From JAICWY01 sp964531205 (lineage in GTDB: Bacteria; Vulcanimicrobiota; Vulcanimicrobiia; Vulcanimicrobiales; Vulcanimicrobiaceae), in NCBI GenBank assembly GCA_964531205.1, contig CAZHGH010000001.1:52562-116561 (forward strand): a stretch of DNA of 64,000 nt, in the 5' to 3' direction. This document shows, in pieces, positions 36,659-44,973 of the stretch. The notes under the pieces were generated by a model. It did not search any database and had not been told where the DNA came from. It was given only the letters and a program-made list of their open reading frames with translations. How positions within the stretch are numbered: the stretch's first letter is position 1; each line of letters starts with the position of its first letter. Position numbers and translations under genes: made by a program.

Positions 36659-37633
36659 ATGAATTCGGAGTCCCTGTTGCACTTGCGCCGCGCCTTTCCG
36701 CTGAGTTGGAGAATGGTGCGCAGATGCAGGCTGCCCACCGCGCGCATGGGCGAACCGTATTTTATGTCGTTCGAACCCGGAGGCGGCATCTTCGGCGAGC
36801 GTTGGGATCGATTCGATGCAAACGGTGTGCTCTACAAAGGGGCGTACCATCCGGTGAGCATCGCGCAATACGCGTTGCACTGTTACGAGCTCTTCAGCGA
36901 CGGTGATGGCGCGGCGCGCGACACTTTTCTACGCCAGGCCGAATATTTGCGCGGCGCCCAGCAGCCGGATGGAACCTATCCCTATCCATTTCCCCATCCC
37001 GGATACGGCGTTGCGGCGGGATGGATTTCCGGGCTTGCACAGGCGGAAACGTTTTCCGTCTTTTTGCGTGCGTACGCAATCACGAACGACGAGGCGTATC
37101 TCGACGCCGCACGCGCTTCACTCGCCGTGCTCGAGCGAAGCACCGCCGAAGGCGGCGCAGCTTTCATCCGCGAGAACGACGTCTTCTTCGAAGAGATGCC
37201 CGCGCGTCCCACGCACATTTTGAACGGACATATTTTCTGTGCTTTCGCAGTATGGGAAGCGACGCAGTACGGCCTCGCGTCGGCACACCTGCAAGAATTG
37301 CACCGCGCGGCGATTGAAACGCTGGTCAAGTGGCTTCCGCTCTACGACGATGATGGATGGTCGTACTACGAGCTTGCGGTACAAGGCGAGGGCAAACGCA
37401 GGTACGTTCCCATAACGTACCACCAAACGCACATCAACCTGTTACATGTGTATTCCGCGATGACGGGACGGCGCGAATTCGAAGAAATGTCGGCACGCTG
37501 GCGCAGAGGCTTGGATCGGTGGGACGTGCGCGTTGCGGTTTGGCGTGACAGCATTGAATGGGTGGCCGACACCGCGATCCGGAGATTGCGCCGCGCGCCC
37601 GCGGGCGCGTGGCGATCGCTTTTAGCGCACTGA
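36659..37633 (+). CDS. D-glucuronyl C5-epimerase-family protein
   Basis: 324 residues from ATG 36659, with GGAG 4 bases upstream; ATG 36647 is an in-frame alternative. Motifs fit the C-terminal domain of heparosan-N-sulfate-glucuronate C5-epimerases: YHPVSIAQYALHCYE, PDGTYPYPFPHPGYG, RPTHILNGHIFCAFAVWE and ITYHQTHINLLHVY. Such enzymes flip C5 of a uronic acid within a polymer (GlcA to IdoA type). No signal peptide is seen, so action on a lipid-linked intermediate in the cytoplasm is possible. It lies beside two uronic-acid gene sets, which fits. Substrate is inferred only. Confidence 0.82.
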   Translation: MNSESLLHLRRAFPLSWRMVRRCRLPTARMGEPYFMSFEPGGGIFGERWDRFDANGVLYKGAYHPVSIAQYALHCYELFSDGDGAARDTFLRQAEYLRGAQQPDGTYPYPFPHPGYGVAAGWISGLAQAETFSVFLRAYAITNDEAYLDAARASLAVLERSTAEGGAAFIRENDVFFEEMPARPTHILNGHIFCAFAVWEATQYGLASAHLQELHRAAIETLVKWLPLYDDDGWSYYELAVQGEGKRRYVPITYHQTHINLLHVYSAMTGRREFEEMSARWRRGLDRWDVRVAVWRDSIEWVADTAIRRLRRAPAGAWRSLLAH

Positions 37634-38206
37634 GGCGATCGTGGGGCGCATGGGATGATCCACCGGTAATTCGCCGCACCGCTCGCACGTAGATTCCATC
37701 ACACGCCGGCCGCAACGGCACACCCAGCCGATACGCCGCGCGGGCGAGCCAACGACGAGGGCATACGGCTCGACGTCGCGTGTGACCACAGCGCCCGCGC
37801 CAATCAGCGCCCATTTCCCGATCGTAACGTTGGGCAGAATCGTTGCGCACGCGCCGATTGAGGCGCCGTCTCCGACGTGCGTCGTGCCGACTTCCCAATC
37901 ACCGTCGCGCAAAAGTCCGAAATCCGGATCCGTTGCACGCGGAAAGACGTCGTTCGTAAAGACCGCATGCGGCCCCACGAACACGCCGCGTCCGAGCGTT
38001 ACGCCGTGATAGACGCATGCATAATTCTGCAGTTTGCAATCGTCGCCGATGACGACGTCCATGTCGACGAACGCGCCCTTGCCGATGATACATCGATTGC
38101 CGACTACCGCGCGCGTACGGATCTGCGACTGATGCCACACCTTCGTATCTTCGCCGACCGTCGCGCCGTCCTCGACGGTCGCCGAGGGATGCACGTACGG
38201 TTTCAT
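37622..38206 (-). CDS. WbpD-like UDP-sugar 3-N-acetyltransferase (second cassette)
   Basis: 194 residues of left-handed beta-helix repeats (hexapeptide pattern: VGEDTKVWHQSQ, IGKGAFVDMDVVIGDDCKLQ, GVFVGPHAVFTNDVFP). The C-terminus has four cysteines in a CRC..CERC arrangement, as in many WbpD homologues. By family it would acetylate the 3-amino group of a UDP-2-acetamido-3-amino uronic acid. It overlaps the oxidoreductase gene by 4 bases (ATGA). Its 3' end overlaps the opposite-strand epimerase gene by 12 bases. It is a paralogue of the gene at 47143. Confidence 0.88.
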   Translation of the reverse strand: MKPYVHPSATVEDGATVGEDTKVWHQSQIRTRAVVGNRCIIGKGAFVDMDVVIGDDCKLQNYACVYHGVTLGRGVFVGPHAVFTNDVFPRATDPDFGLLRDGDWEVGTTHVGDGASIGACATILPNVTIGKWALIGAGAVVTRDVEPYALVVGSPARRIGWVCRCGRRVMESTCERCGELPVDHPMRPTIASVR

Positions 38207-39207
38207 GCCACAACGCCGCGGAGCACTTTGACACGCGGCTTGCCTTCGATCACTGCCGTTGCTTCTTCAGCAATGCGCAGCGATTCCAATGCGATCGCCG
38301 GATCAGGCAGTGCCGTGCCGCGCAGACCCGCAATGAACGTTCGCAATTCGCGGCTCAGCGGTTCTTCTTTCTGCAGCGGCAAATCGATCAGTTGGCCTTC
38401 GTTATATTGCGCTACGAGCGTTTCGTAGCTTGCGGTGGGCGCGAAATCGCGGCCCGGCGCGAACCGCGCTTCCTGTTTCATATAGTCGATGAGCACGTAT
38501 CCACGCGTCCCCGTGATCGCAAGCTGGCGCCGTTTAATCGGCGTGACCCAATTCGTTTCTATAGCGGCAGCCGTTTTGCCGGCGGCGACGGTGAGCAAGG
38601 CATAATCGACGCGATCGTCGAGAAATGCCCGGCCGCCCTGCGCCGATATCAGACGCAACTTCTTTTCCGTCACGAACGCGACAGCATCAATGTCGTGAAC
38701 GCCGATGTCAACCAACACGTTTGCATCGCGTACGCGCGGCGGAAACGTGCCGACGCGCTGGGCGTTCATGCTTAAAACGTCGCCGAGGTTCCCCTGCTTG
38801 ACGAATTCCTTTGCGGCGACGACTGCCGGGTTGTATCGCTCGACGTATCCGACCATCAGGGGAACACCCTGGCGTCTCGCGCGCTCGATGATGCGCTCGC
38901 CGGCTTCCGTGTCGTTGGCTATCGGTTTCTCAACTAGAACAGCGCACGATGCATCGATACATGCGCACGCCGTCAATTCGTGGTAAGCGGTAGGCACGCT
39001 GATCACAACGGCGTCCACGCCCGCGTACAGCAAGCTGTCGTGCGAGTCGAACACGCGAAAACCGGCGTTGGCTGCATCGATTCGAGCCGACGCCGAGGGA
39101 TCTGCGATCCCGACGATCTCGACGTCTTTGGAAAGCTTCGCCAGGTTTCGCGCGTGGTGGCGTCCCATCGCGCCATAGCCTACCACTCCAACGCGATACC
39201 GCTTCAT
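38203..39207 (-). CDS. Gfo/Idh/MocA oxidoreductase (WbpB-like, second cassette)
   Basis: 334 residues from ATG 39207, which overlaps the aminotransferase stop (ATGA). The NAD-binding motif is VGVVGYGAMGRHHARNL at the N-terminus. LVEKPIA (catalytic Lys-Pro) and VDIGVHDIDAVAF are family hallmarks. In the WbpB role it would oxidise C3 of a UDP-HexNAc uronic acid so that the aminotransferase can act. A much longer upstream frame lies inside the aminotransferase gene and is not coding. Confidence 0.9.
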   Translation of the reverse strand: MKRYRVGVVGYGAMGRHHARNLAKLSKDVEIVGIADPSASARIDAANAGFRVFDSHDSLLYAGVDAVVISVPTAYHELTACACIDASCAVLVEKPIANDTEAGERIIERARRQGVPLMVGYVERYNPAVVAAKEFVKQGNLGDVLSMNAQRVGTFPPRVRDANVLVDIGVHDIDAVAFVTEKKLRLISAQGGRAFLDDRVDYALLTVAAGKTAAAIETNWVTPIKRRQLAITGTRGYVLIDYMKQEARFAPGRDFAPTASYETLVAQYNEGQLIDLPLQKEEPLSRELRTFIAGLRGTALPDPAIALESLRIAEEATAVIEGKPRVKVLRGVVA

Positions 39208-40358
39208 GAGGCTCCTACCGCGGTTGCGATCGCAGCGGCAATACGCTCGATATCCTCCGCCTGCAGTCCGGGATGAATCGGCAGCGCGAGAATTTGCGTC
39301 GCGACGCGCTCGGCAACCGGAAAGTCTCCGGCGCGATAACCGAGACTGGAAAAAAGTGGATTCAAATGCAGCGGCGTCGGATAGTACACGCCGGTCGCGA
39401 TGTGCTGCTCCGCAAGGTACTTGCGTACGTCGTCGCGCGTTGCACCGTTCGCGGTGCGTTGCGGATCGATCGTGATGCAATATTGATGATACACATGCTC
39501 GACGCCGGCGGGGACGAATGGGATTCGGATTCCTGCGATCTCGTTCATTAGTCGATCGTATAACGCTGCATTTTCGCGCCGGCGGTAGCCGATATGCTGT
39601 AAGCGGCGCAATTGCACGCGGCCGATCGCAGCCGATAGATCCGTCATCCGGTAGTTGTAGCCCAGCGACAAATACTCGTAGCGCTCGCCTTGTCCGTGTT
39701 GACGAAAGCGCCGCGCCGCTGCAGCGATCGAATCGTCGTTCGTTGTCAGCATGCCGCCCTCGCCCGTCATAATGTTTTTCGTAGCGTAGAGCGAGAAGCA
39801 CGCCGCGTTACCGATTGCTCCGGCCGCGCGTCCGTCGCGCCGCGCACCTATAGCTTGGCATGCATCCTCGATAACGGCGACGCCATTGCTGCGTGCGCTC
39901 TCCAACTGCGAATCATCGAACGGCATGCCGAACAAATCTACGGCGACGATCGCCTTCGTCTTGGGAGTTACCGCTTGCGCGTACGCGGGTCCGTCGACGT
40001 TGAACGTCCGCTCGTCGATATCGATGAATCGCGGAATTGCGCGCTGCATCAAAACCGGCGTTGCGGTTGCGGCAAAGGTAAATGGTGTCGTCAGCACCTC
40101 ATCGCCGTCGCCGATTCCGGCTGCGGCGAGTGCGGCGTGAATGGCGGCAGTTCCCGAGTTGACGGCAACCGCATGCTTGCTGCCTATGATTGAGGCGAAT
40201 TCATGCTCGAACGCTGCAACTTCCGGGCCCTGCGCGAGCTGCCCGGAACGCAAAACGCGGGCAACCGCATCCATCTCGTCGGCGCCGATCAGCGGCTCGA
40301 CGAGATTGATGGGAGACAGTGCAGGCGTCGATGATCTTGGCGTTACTGTTGAAGTCAT
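39204..40358 (-). CDS. DegT/DnrJ sugar aminotransferase (WbpE-like, second cassette)
   Basis: 384 residues. PLP lysine in FSLYATKNIMTGEGG and PLP Asp in VIEDACQAIGA. NSGTAAIHAALAAAGI and GYNYRMTDLSAAIGRVQL are also diagnostic. It would aminate the 3-keto sugar formed by the adjacent oxidoreductase. It is the first gene of the aminotransferase-oxidoreductase-acetyltransferase unit and diverges from the MBL-fold gene at 40519. Confidence 0.94.
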   Translation of the reverse strand: MTSTVTPRSSTPALSPINLVEPLIGADEMDAVARVLRSGQLAQGPEVAAFEHEFASIIGSKHAVAVNSGTAAIHAALAAAGIGDGDEVLTTPFTFAATATPVLMQRAIPRFIDIDERTFNVDGPAYAQAVTPKTKAIVAVDLFGMPFDDSQLESARSNGVAVIEDACQAIGARRDGRAAGAIGNAACFSLYATKNIMTGEGGMLTTNDDSIAAAARRFRQHGQGERYEYLSLGYNYRMTDLSAAIGRVQLRRLQHIGYRRRENAALYDRLMNEIAGIRIPFVPAGVEHVYHQYCITIDPQRTANGATRDDVRKYLAEQHIATGVYYPTPLHLNPLFSSLGYRAGDFPVAERVATQILALPIHPGLQAEDIERIAAAIATAVGAS

Positions 40359-40435
40359 CGTCCTTGCCTATGGTCGCAGATTCGGCGGCAACCGCGGGAG
40401 CGGGGAAAGGCCCCTTCTCATCGGGTCTCGGGCGC

Positions 40436-40461
40436 CGTCATCGAGGGCCAAAGACCCAACG
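40436..40461 (+). repeat. Copy of the conserved upstream element
   Basis: CGTCATCGAGG (40436-40446) followed by the 13-mer CAAAGACCCAACG (40449-40461). Both match the element at 24780-24819, but the spacer here is 14-15 bases shorter. It lies 57 bases before an ATG and just upstream of a TATAAT box. Confidence 0.6.
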
Positions 40462-40483
40462 ATTAGTGGCCGGTTTCCCTCGT

Positions 40484-40489
40484 TATAAT
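40484..40489 (+). promoter_or_regulatory. Likely -10 box (TATAAT) for the MBL-fold/GT-C unit
   Basis: A perfect TATAAT lies 29 bases before the ATG at 40519, in the context CGTTATAATGCGG. At a 17-base spacing the -35 position reads GATTAG, a poor match. An activator binding the conserved element just upstream could compensate. Confidence 0.5.
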
Positions 40490-40518
40490 GCGGGCTCAGC
40501 CGTTACGGTGTAGACATC

Positions 40519-41895
40519 ATGGCGCTGAACGTCGGACGGAGCAGCGGCATAGCGGGTGCGGTATCCAACACAGCATTAACCAACGCGCCTACGATTCGCT
40601 GGATCAATCATGCGTCGTTCGTTCTCGAAAGCGACGGCGTTGCAATTTTAGCCGACCCGTGGCTGACGGGTCCCGCGTTTAATTTCGGCTGGTCGCTGCT
40701 AACGCCGTCTTCTATGTCCGATTTCGACGGGATCACGCACATTTGGATATCGCACCAACATCCGGATCACTTCAGCCCGCGCGATTTACGCGGGATACCG
40801 GCAGAGCGCAAGCGCGATATTACGCTTCTCTATCAACAAACGCGCGATCGTCTTGTCGTGGGCTCCTGCAAGTCTATGGGATTTGAAAGAATCGTCGAGT
40901 TGCCGAAGCGCCGGTGGATAGCGCTTTCGCCGCAACTTTCGATTATGACGGATTCCATCGCCGACGACTCGTGGATCGCGTATAAAACGCCGTCGGGTAC
41001 GGTGCTGAATCTGAACGATTGCGTCGTCGAGGATCAGCGCACGCTGAACACGATTCACCGCCTTGTAGGGCCGCTCGAGGTGCTTCTTACGCAATTCTCC
41101 TATGCAAACTGGGTTGGAAATCCCGAAGATTTCGAATTGCGGCAAGGCGCGGCGCGCATTCGTCTCGACACGTTCATCGCGCAAGTGCAAGCGCTTCGTC
41201 CGCGCTATGTGGTTCCATTTGCGAGCTTCATCTATTTTGCAAACGAAGAGAATTGGCATTTCAACGACAGCATGAACACCGTCGACCGCGCCGTCGCGCG
41301 CATTCAAGAAGAAACGACGGCCACGCCGGTAGTGCTTTATCCGGGCGACGTTTGGCAATACGGGCGCGAGCACGACAACGCGCCAGCTCTGGAGCGGTAT
41401 GCAGCCGATCTTCGCTCGCGTATGGAGGAAGGGCCGCGCTACCGCCTCAATGGGTGCAGCGCAGACGCAATCCATAATGCGCTTGCCGCGTTCTACAGCC
41501 GGCTTTGGCGCAGAGTATCGCGCCCACTCCGCTTCTATCCGCTCGCGACGACGGTTTACGTATGCGATTTGGACCTCACGGTCCAGATGTCGTTGCGGGA
41601 ATACTCCGTGTCCGAAGGAAGTCCGCCGGACGGCGCCGCCGATATCGAAACGAGCAGTGAGAATCTGCTTTACGCGCTGAAAACGCCCTGGGGCGGCGAC
41701 GCGCTGCACGTCAACGGACGCTTTCGCGCGCGAAATTTCGCACGCTACAAGCGGTTCTTCAATCTCTGCCGCGTCGCGGACATCGCCACGCGGCCCGGAT
41801 CGAGTATGACCTGGTTTCTCATGCGCGCGTGGCCCGGCGTCCTTCGCTCGCTCGCATTTTCGCTGATGGCACGGTTTAGGAGACGGGTGTCGTGA
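40519..41895 (+). CDS. MBL-fold metallo-hydrolase-like protein
   Basis: 458 residues. A metallo-beta-lactamase fold is shown by WINHASFVLESDGVAILADP, the metal motif SHQHPDHF (H-x-H-x-D-H) and PSGTVLNLNDCVV. The general order (UlaG/CMAH-like, with lactonase-type strands) suggests a hydrolase or, less likely, an oxidoreductase acting on a sugar derivative. The last ~150 residues have no recognisable domain. It overlaps the next gene by 4 bases (GTGA). MBL proteins of this kind occur in some capsule loci with unknown roles. Confidence 0.75.
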   Translation: MALNVGRSSGIAGAVSNTALTNAPTIRWINHASFVLESDGVAILADPWLTGPAFNFGWSLLTPSSMSDFDGITHIWISHQHPDHFSPRDLRGIPAERKRDITLLYQQTRDRLVVGSCKSMGFERIVELPKRRWIALSPQLSIMTDSIADDSWIAYKTPSGTVLNLNDCVVEDQRTLNTIHRLVGPLEVLLTQFSYANWVGNPEDFELRQGAARIRLDTFIAQVQALRPRYVVPFASFIYFANEENWHFNDSMNTVDRAVARIQEETTATPVVLYPGDVWQYGREHDNAPALERYAADLRSRMEEGPRYRLNGCSADAIHNALAAFYSRLWRRVSRPLRFYPLATTVYVCDLDLTVQMSLREYSVSEGSPPDGAADIETSSENLLYALKTPWGGDALHVNGRFRARNFARYKRFFNLCRVADIATRPGSSMTWFLMRAWPGVLRSLAFSLMARFRRRVS

Positions 41896-43130
41896 AGAGA
41901 ACGTGGATCCTCTGCGCGGCGATCGCGTTGCTGTATATCGCCGACGTTTTCGCAATGTCGCACCTCTATCGCTACGGCGTGCGAATTCCCGGCGCAAACC
42001 GCGGGCTGCGTTACGTGGCCGTGATTATTGCGCTGGCGGAAAGCGGCGTACTTTTGTTGCTCTACCGCACCATGCGCGAGAAAGCGCGTGTGTCGTGGCC
42101 GGCGATAGGCGCCTGCGCGGTTGTGCTCGCCGTGGCGTCATTCCTTTTTGCGGAGCCGCAGGGCGATGCGATGGGCTATATCGCGTACGCGAAGGAGCCG
42201 ACGCTGGCTGCGGCTTACACCACGCCGCGCGGCTATAAGCCTCCGCCCGGTTTTGAAGCGATACGAAAGGCATGGCCCGCGCTTCCCAATGCACCGTACG
42301 GACCGCTGGAAATAACACTGCTGCGCGTGACCGTCGGACCCGCGCATACTCTGGCCGGCGCAATCCTCGTCCTGCGCCTTATCGGCATCTTCTCGCTCGC
42401 ATTACTCTTCGCCGCAATCCTTCGTTTGCGCGCAGGACCCGCGATAGCGGCGCTCGTGATAGCCAATCCGTTTCTCTATTTTTACTACGTCTACGAAGCG
42501 CACAACGACGCGCTGCCGTTGGCACTGGTCATGTTCGCGATGGTGCTTGCCGCGCCGCAACGGATTCTTTCCGCGGTGCTGGCCGGTTTGGCTGCGCTTG
42601 TAAAAGCGCCGTTCATCTTCATCGGATTCCTCGCGTTCGCACGGGTACGCAACCGCCGCGCGATCGCATTGCAAATAGCGATAGCGGTATTGGTGGCGGT
42701 GGCCGGCTCGGCGTTCGGTGGAGCGGCGTACGTACGCGACTTAACGAGTCACTCAACGGGCACGTATACCGCCGCACACTCATCGATCGGTCAATTCTTC
42801 AGCTTGATCCACATCGCGGTCGCGATCGTTGCACTCATTGCAATTGCCGTAGCACTTGCGATTCGACGGTTTAATGCAGCTGCATCGTTCAGCCTTCCCT
42901 CGCTCTCGAGCTTTCTCTATCCGTGGTATCTAGCGTGGGGAATGCCGTACGTCTGGGGAACGCGGTTCGCGGCGCCGTTTTTCGTACTGCTTCCCGCCTT
43001 AGGTCTCGTCGTTAATGCGGAAGCAGGCGGTCACGTTTTCGAATTGATCGTTTTGGTGGCGGTGATAGCGACAGCTAAGACGCTGATTCCGATACCGGCA
43101 TCAACTCCGGTCGCGACAACGAGCGCGTAG
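41892..43130 (+). CDS. Multi-pass membrane protein, GT-C-like
   Basis: 412 residues with about 10 hydrophobic helices. The first loop contains PQGDAMGYIAYAKEP, and a central loop reads ANPFLYFYYVYEAHNDALP. These resemble mannosyl/hexosyl transferases of the GT-C superfamily that use polyprenyl-phosphate sugars. It starts at GTG 41892, overlapping the MBL gene. Its last 56 bases overlap the opposite-strand asparagine synthetase-like gene. The assignment is by topology and loose motif only. Confidence 0.65.
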   Translation: MKRTWILCAAIALLYIADVFAMSHLYRYGVRIPGANRGLRYVAVIIALAESGVLLLLYRTMREKARVSWPAIGACAVVLAVASFLFAEPQGDAMGYIAYAKEPTLAAAYTTPRGYKPPPGFEAIRKAWPALPNAPYGPLEITLLRVTVGPAHTLAGAILVLRLIGIFSLALLFAAILRLRAGPAIAALVIANPFLYFYYVYEAHNDALPLALVMFAMVLAAPQRILSAVLAGLAALVKAPFIFIGFLAFARVRNRRAIALQIAIAVLVAVAGSAFGGAAYVRDLTSHSTGTYTAAHSSIGQFFSLIHIAVAIVALIAIAVALAIRRFNAAASFSLPSLSSFLYPWYLAWGMPYVWGTRFAAPFFVLLPALGLVVNAEAGGHVFELIVLVAVIATAKTLIPIPASTPVATTSA

Positions 43131-44973
43131 CGTTAGCTTCACGCATCCACTGTTCGAGAACGTACAGATACCATAACTGATGCGGAGCCGTTTCGCCGTC
43201 CGGGACGGCTCGCAACGCGTCCAGCACGGGTTCGGCCCGGATCCAACCTTCGCGCTGTAAAGCGGAATCGCAAAACGTTTCTTCAAAGGACGCGCGCCAA
43301 CGCGACGCAATCCAACGCTGTACCGGAATGCCGAAGCCGCGCTTCTTTCCCGCAGCAACGCGGGGGCCGATGCGGCGCCGCGCTATTTCGCGCAGAATGG
43401 CCTTCAATTTTCCACGATGCATTCGCAGACCGTACGGGAGAGACGAGGCGAAGTTCCACAGTTCTTGATCGAGAAACGGCGAACGCGCCTCCAACCCGTA
43501 ATACATCGTCGCACCGTCAACCTTGGTCATGTACTCGGCGACGAAGCGCGTCTTCTGTTCGAAGTCCAAGTAGTCGTCGAGCGCGCGGCGTGCCGCTTCG
43601 ATGGATATCGGCAATGCCCGTGCACTCACGCTGACGCCCTGCATCCGATCACCGGCGATTCCGCGCTCTTCATAGAATGGCAGGCCGTCGTATACGCTGG
43701 TGATTGCGCCGAGGCCGCCGGTTGCATAATCGATGAAGTGTACGGCACGGCGTAAAGCGCCGCGTTTTGGAACGACTCTGCGCGCGTGCCGCCAGCTTCT
43801 CGCGAGCGCGGGCGGAATGACGGTGGCGAGCTGTTGCGACGCGGCGTAATGCCGGTGCCTTGGATAGCCCAAAAAGACGTCGTCGCCGCCGTCGCCGGTC
43901 AGCAAAACCGTGGCTTGTTCTTTGACGGCTTTCGAAACGGCGAGCATCCCGAACGCCGAGGCGACGGCAAACGGCTCGCCATACGCGTCGAGCAACTCGT
44001 TCATTCCAGGCGCGCTGAGTGCATCGACCGGCAATACGCGGTGGTTAAGATGCAGTTCCCGCGCGGTGGCCGCCGCATCGGCGCTTTCGTCCCATTCGTC
44101 GCCCGGCGTCGCAACGGTGTATGCGGTAATGTCGCCGCCGACGTGAGATATGCCCCAGCACACGAGACTCGAGTCGATGCCGCCGCTCAGGAGTGCACCG
44201 ACCGGCACATCCGCTTGCAACCGCATCCGCACGGCGTCCAGAAAGAGACGCTCCGTCTCTTCGACTGCCTCATCGAAACCGATCTTCTGCTGCGTGGGCG
44301 TGCCGACGCGCCAATATTCATGTACTTGCACTTCGCCGTCGCGCCACCGCGCGATATGCGCGGCCGGAAGTTTCGTAACGCCTTCGAAAATCGAACGATC
44401 TTCGGTGACGAATCCGAACTCCAAATAATCCGCCACAGCTTGCGGATCGATGTCGTCCGCGAAGCCGCCCCGGTGCAACGCCGTTGCGGTTGAAGCAAAC
44501 GCGATACTGCCGTTGCGCTGCGCGTACAGCAGAGGTTTGACGCCTAGGCGATCGCGCACCAAGTACAGTTCGCGCCGCGCGTCGTCCCACAGCGCAAACG
44601 CGAACATGCCGTGAAGCTTTGCAACGAGCTGGTCTATGCCCCAGGCGTCGTAGCCGTGCACGAGCACTTCGGTGTCCGTGCGGCTTGAAAAACGGTAGCC
44701 CTGGCGTTCGAGCTGCGAGCGCAGTTCGTGAAAGTTGTAAATTGCGCCGTTAAACGTTACGCCGATCCGCCGATCCGGGGAAAGCATCGGCTGCTTTCCC
44801 GCATCGCTGAGATCGAATATCGCCAGTCTTCGATGGCCTAATACCGCAGAGCTCCACCGTTCGACGCCTTCACCGTCGGGACCGCGCCGCGCGAGCGTTT
44901 GCAGCATCGCAGCGACGAGCGATTCTCCGGCAATCGGATCGTGTACGCCGGCAACGCCGGCTATGCCGCACAT
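43075..44973 (-). CDS. Asparagine synthetase-like amidotransferase in the wbp operon
   Basis: 632 residues from ATG 44973. Cys2 (MCGIAGVAG) heads the glutaminase domain, with RRGPDGEGVE and FNGAIYNFHELR. The synthetase domain has the PP-loop LLSGGIDSSLV and TGDGGDDVFLGYPRH. Family members in O-antigen loci (WbpS type) amidate uronic acids instead of aspartate. Its 13-base overlap with the wbpI-like gene suggests amidation of a UDP-uronic acid or of the polymer. Ordinary asparagine synthesis is the alternative, but the copy at 1-1891 could serve for that. Confidence 0.88.
   Translation of the reverse strand: MCGIAGVAGVHDPIAGESLVAAMLQTLARRGPDGEGVERWSSAVLGHRRLAIFDLSDAGKQPMLSPDRRIGVTFNGAIYNFHELRSQLERQGYRFSSRTDTEVLVHGYDAWGIDQLVAKLHGMFAFALWDDARRELYLVRDRLGVKPLLYAQRNGSIAFASTATALHRGGFADDIDPQAVADYLEFGFVTEDRSIFEGVTKLPAAHIARWRDGEVQVHEYWRVGTPTQQKIGFDEAVEETERLFLDAVRMRLQADVPVGALLSGGIDSSLVCWGISHVGGDITAYTVATPGDEWDESADAAATARELHLNHRVLPVDALSAPGMNELLDAYGEPFAVASAFGMLAVSKAVKEQATVLLTGDGGDDVFLGYPRHRHYAASQQLATVIPPALARSWRHARRVVPKRGALRRAVHFIDYATGGLGAITSVYDGLPFYEERGIAGDRMQGVSVSARALPISIEAARRALDDYLDFEQKTRFVAEYMTKVDGATMYYGLEARSPFLDQELWNFASSLPYGLRMHRGKLKAILREIARRRIGPRVAAGKKRGFGIPVQRWIASRWRASFEETFCDSALQREGWIRAEPVLDALRAVPDGETAPHQLWYLYVLEQWMREANATRSLSRPELMPVSESAS

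Noticed and set aside
38203..39801. Longer start for the oxidoreductase
   Set aside because: The upstream extension is inside the aminotransferase gene; ATG 39207 overlaps that stop and begins the Rossmann motif.
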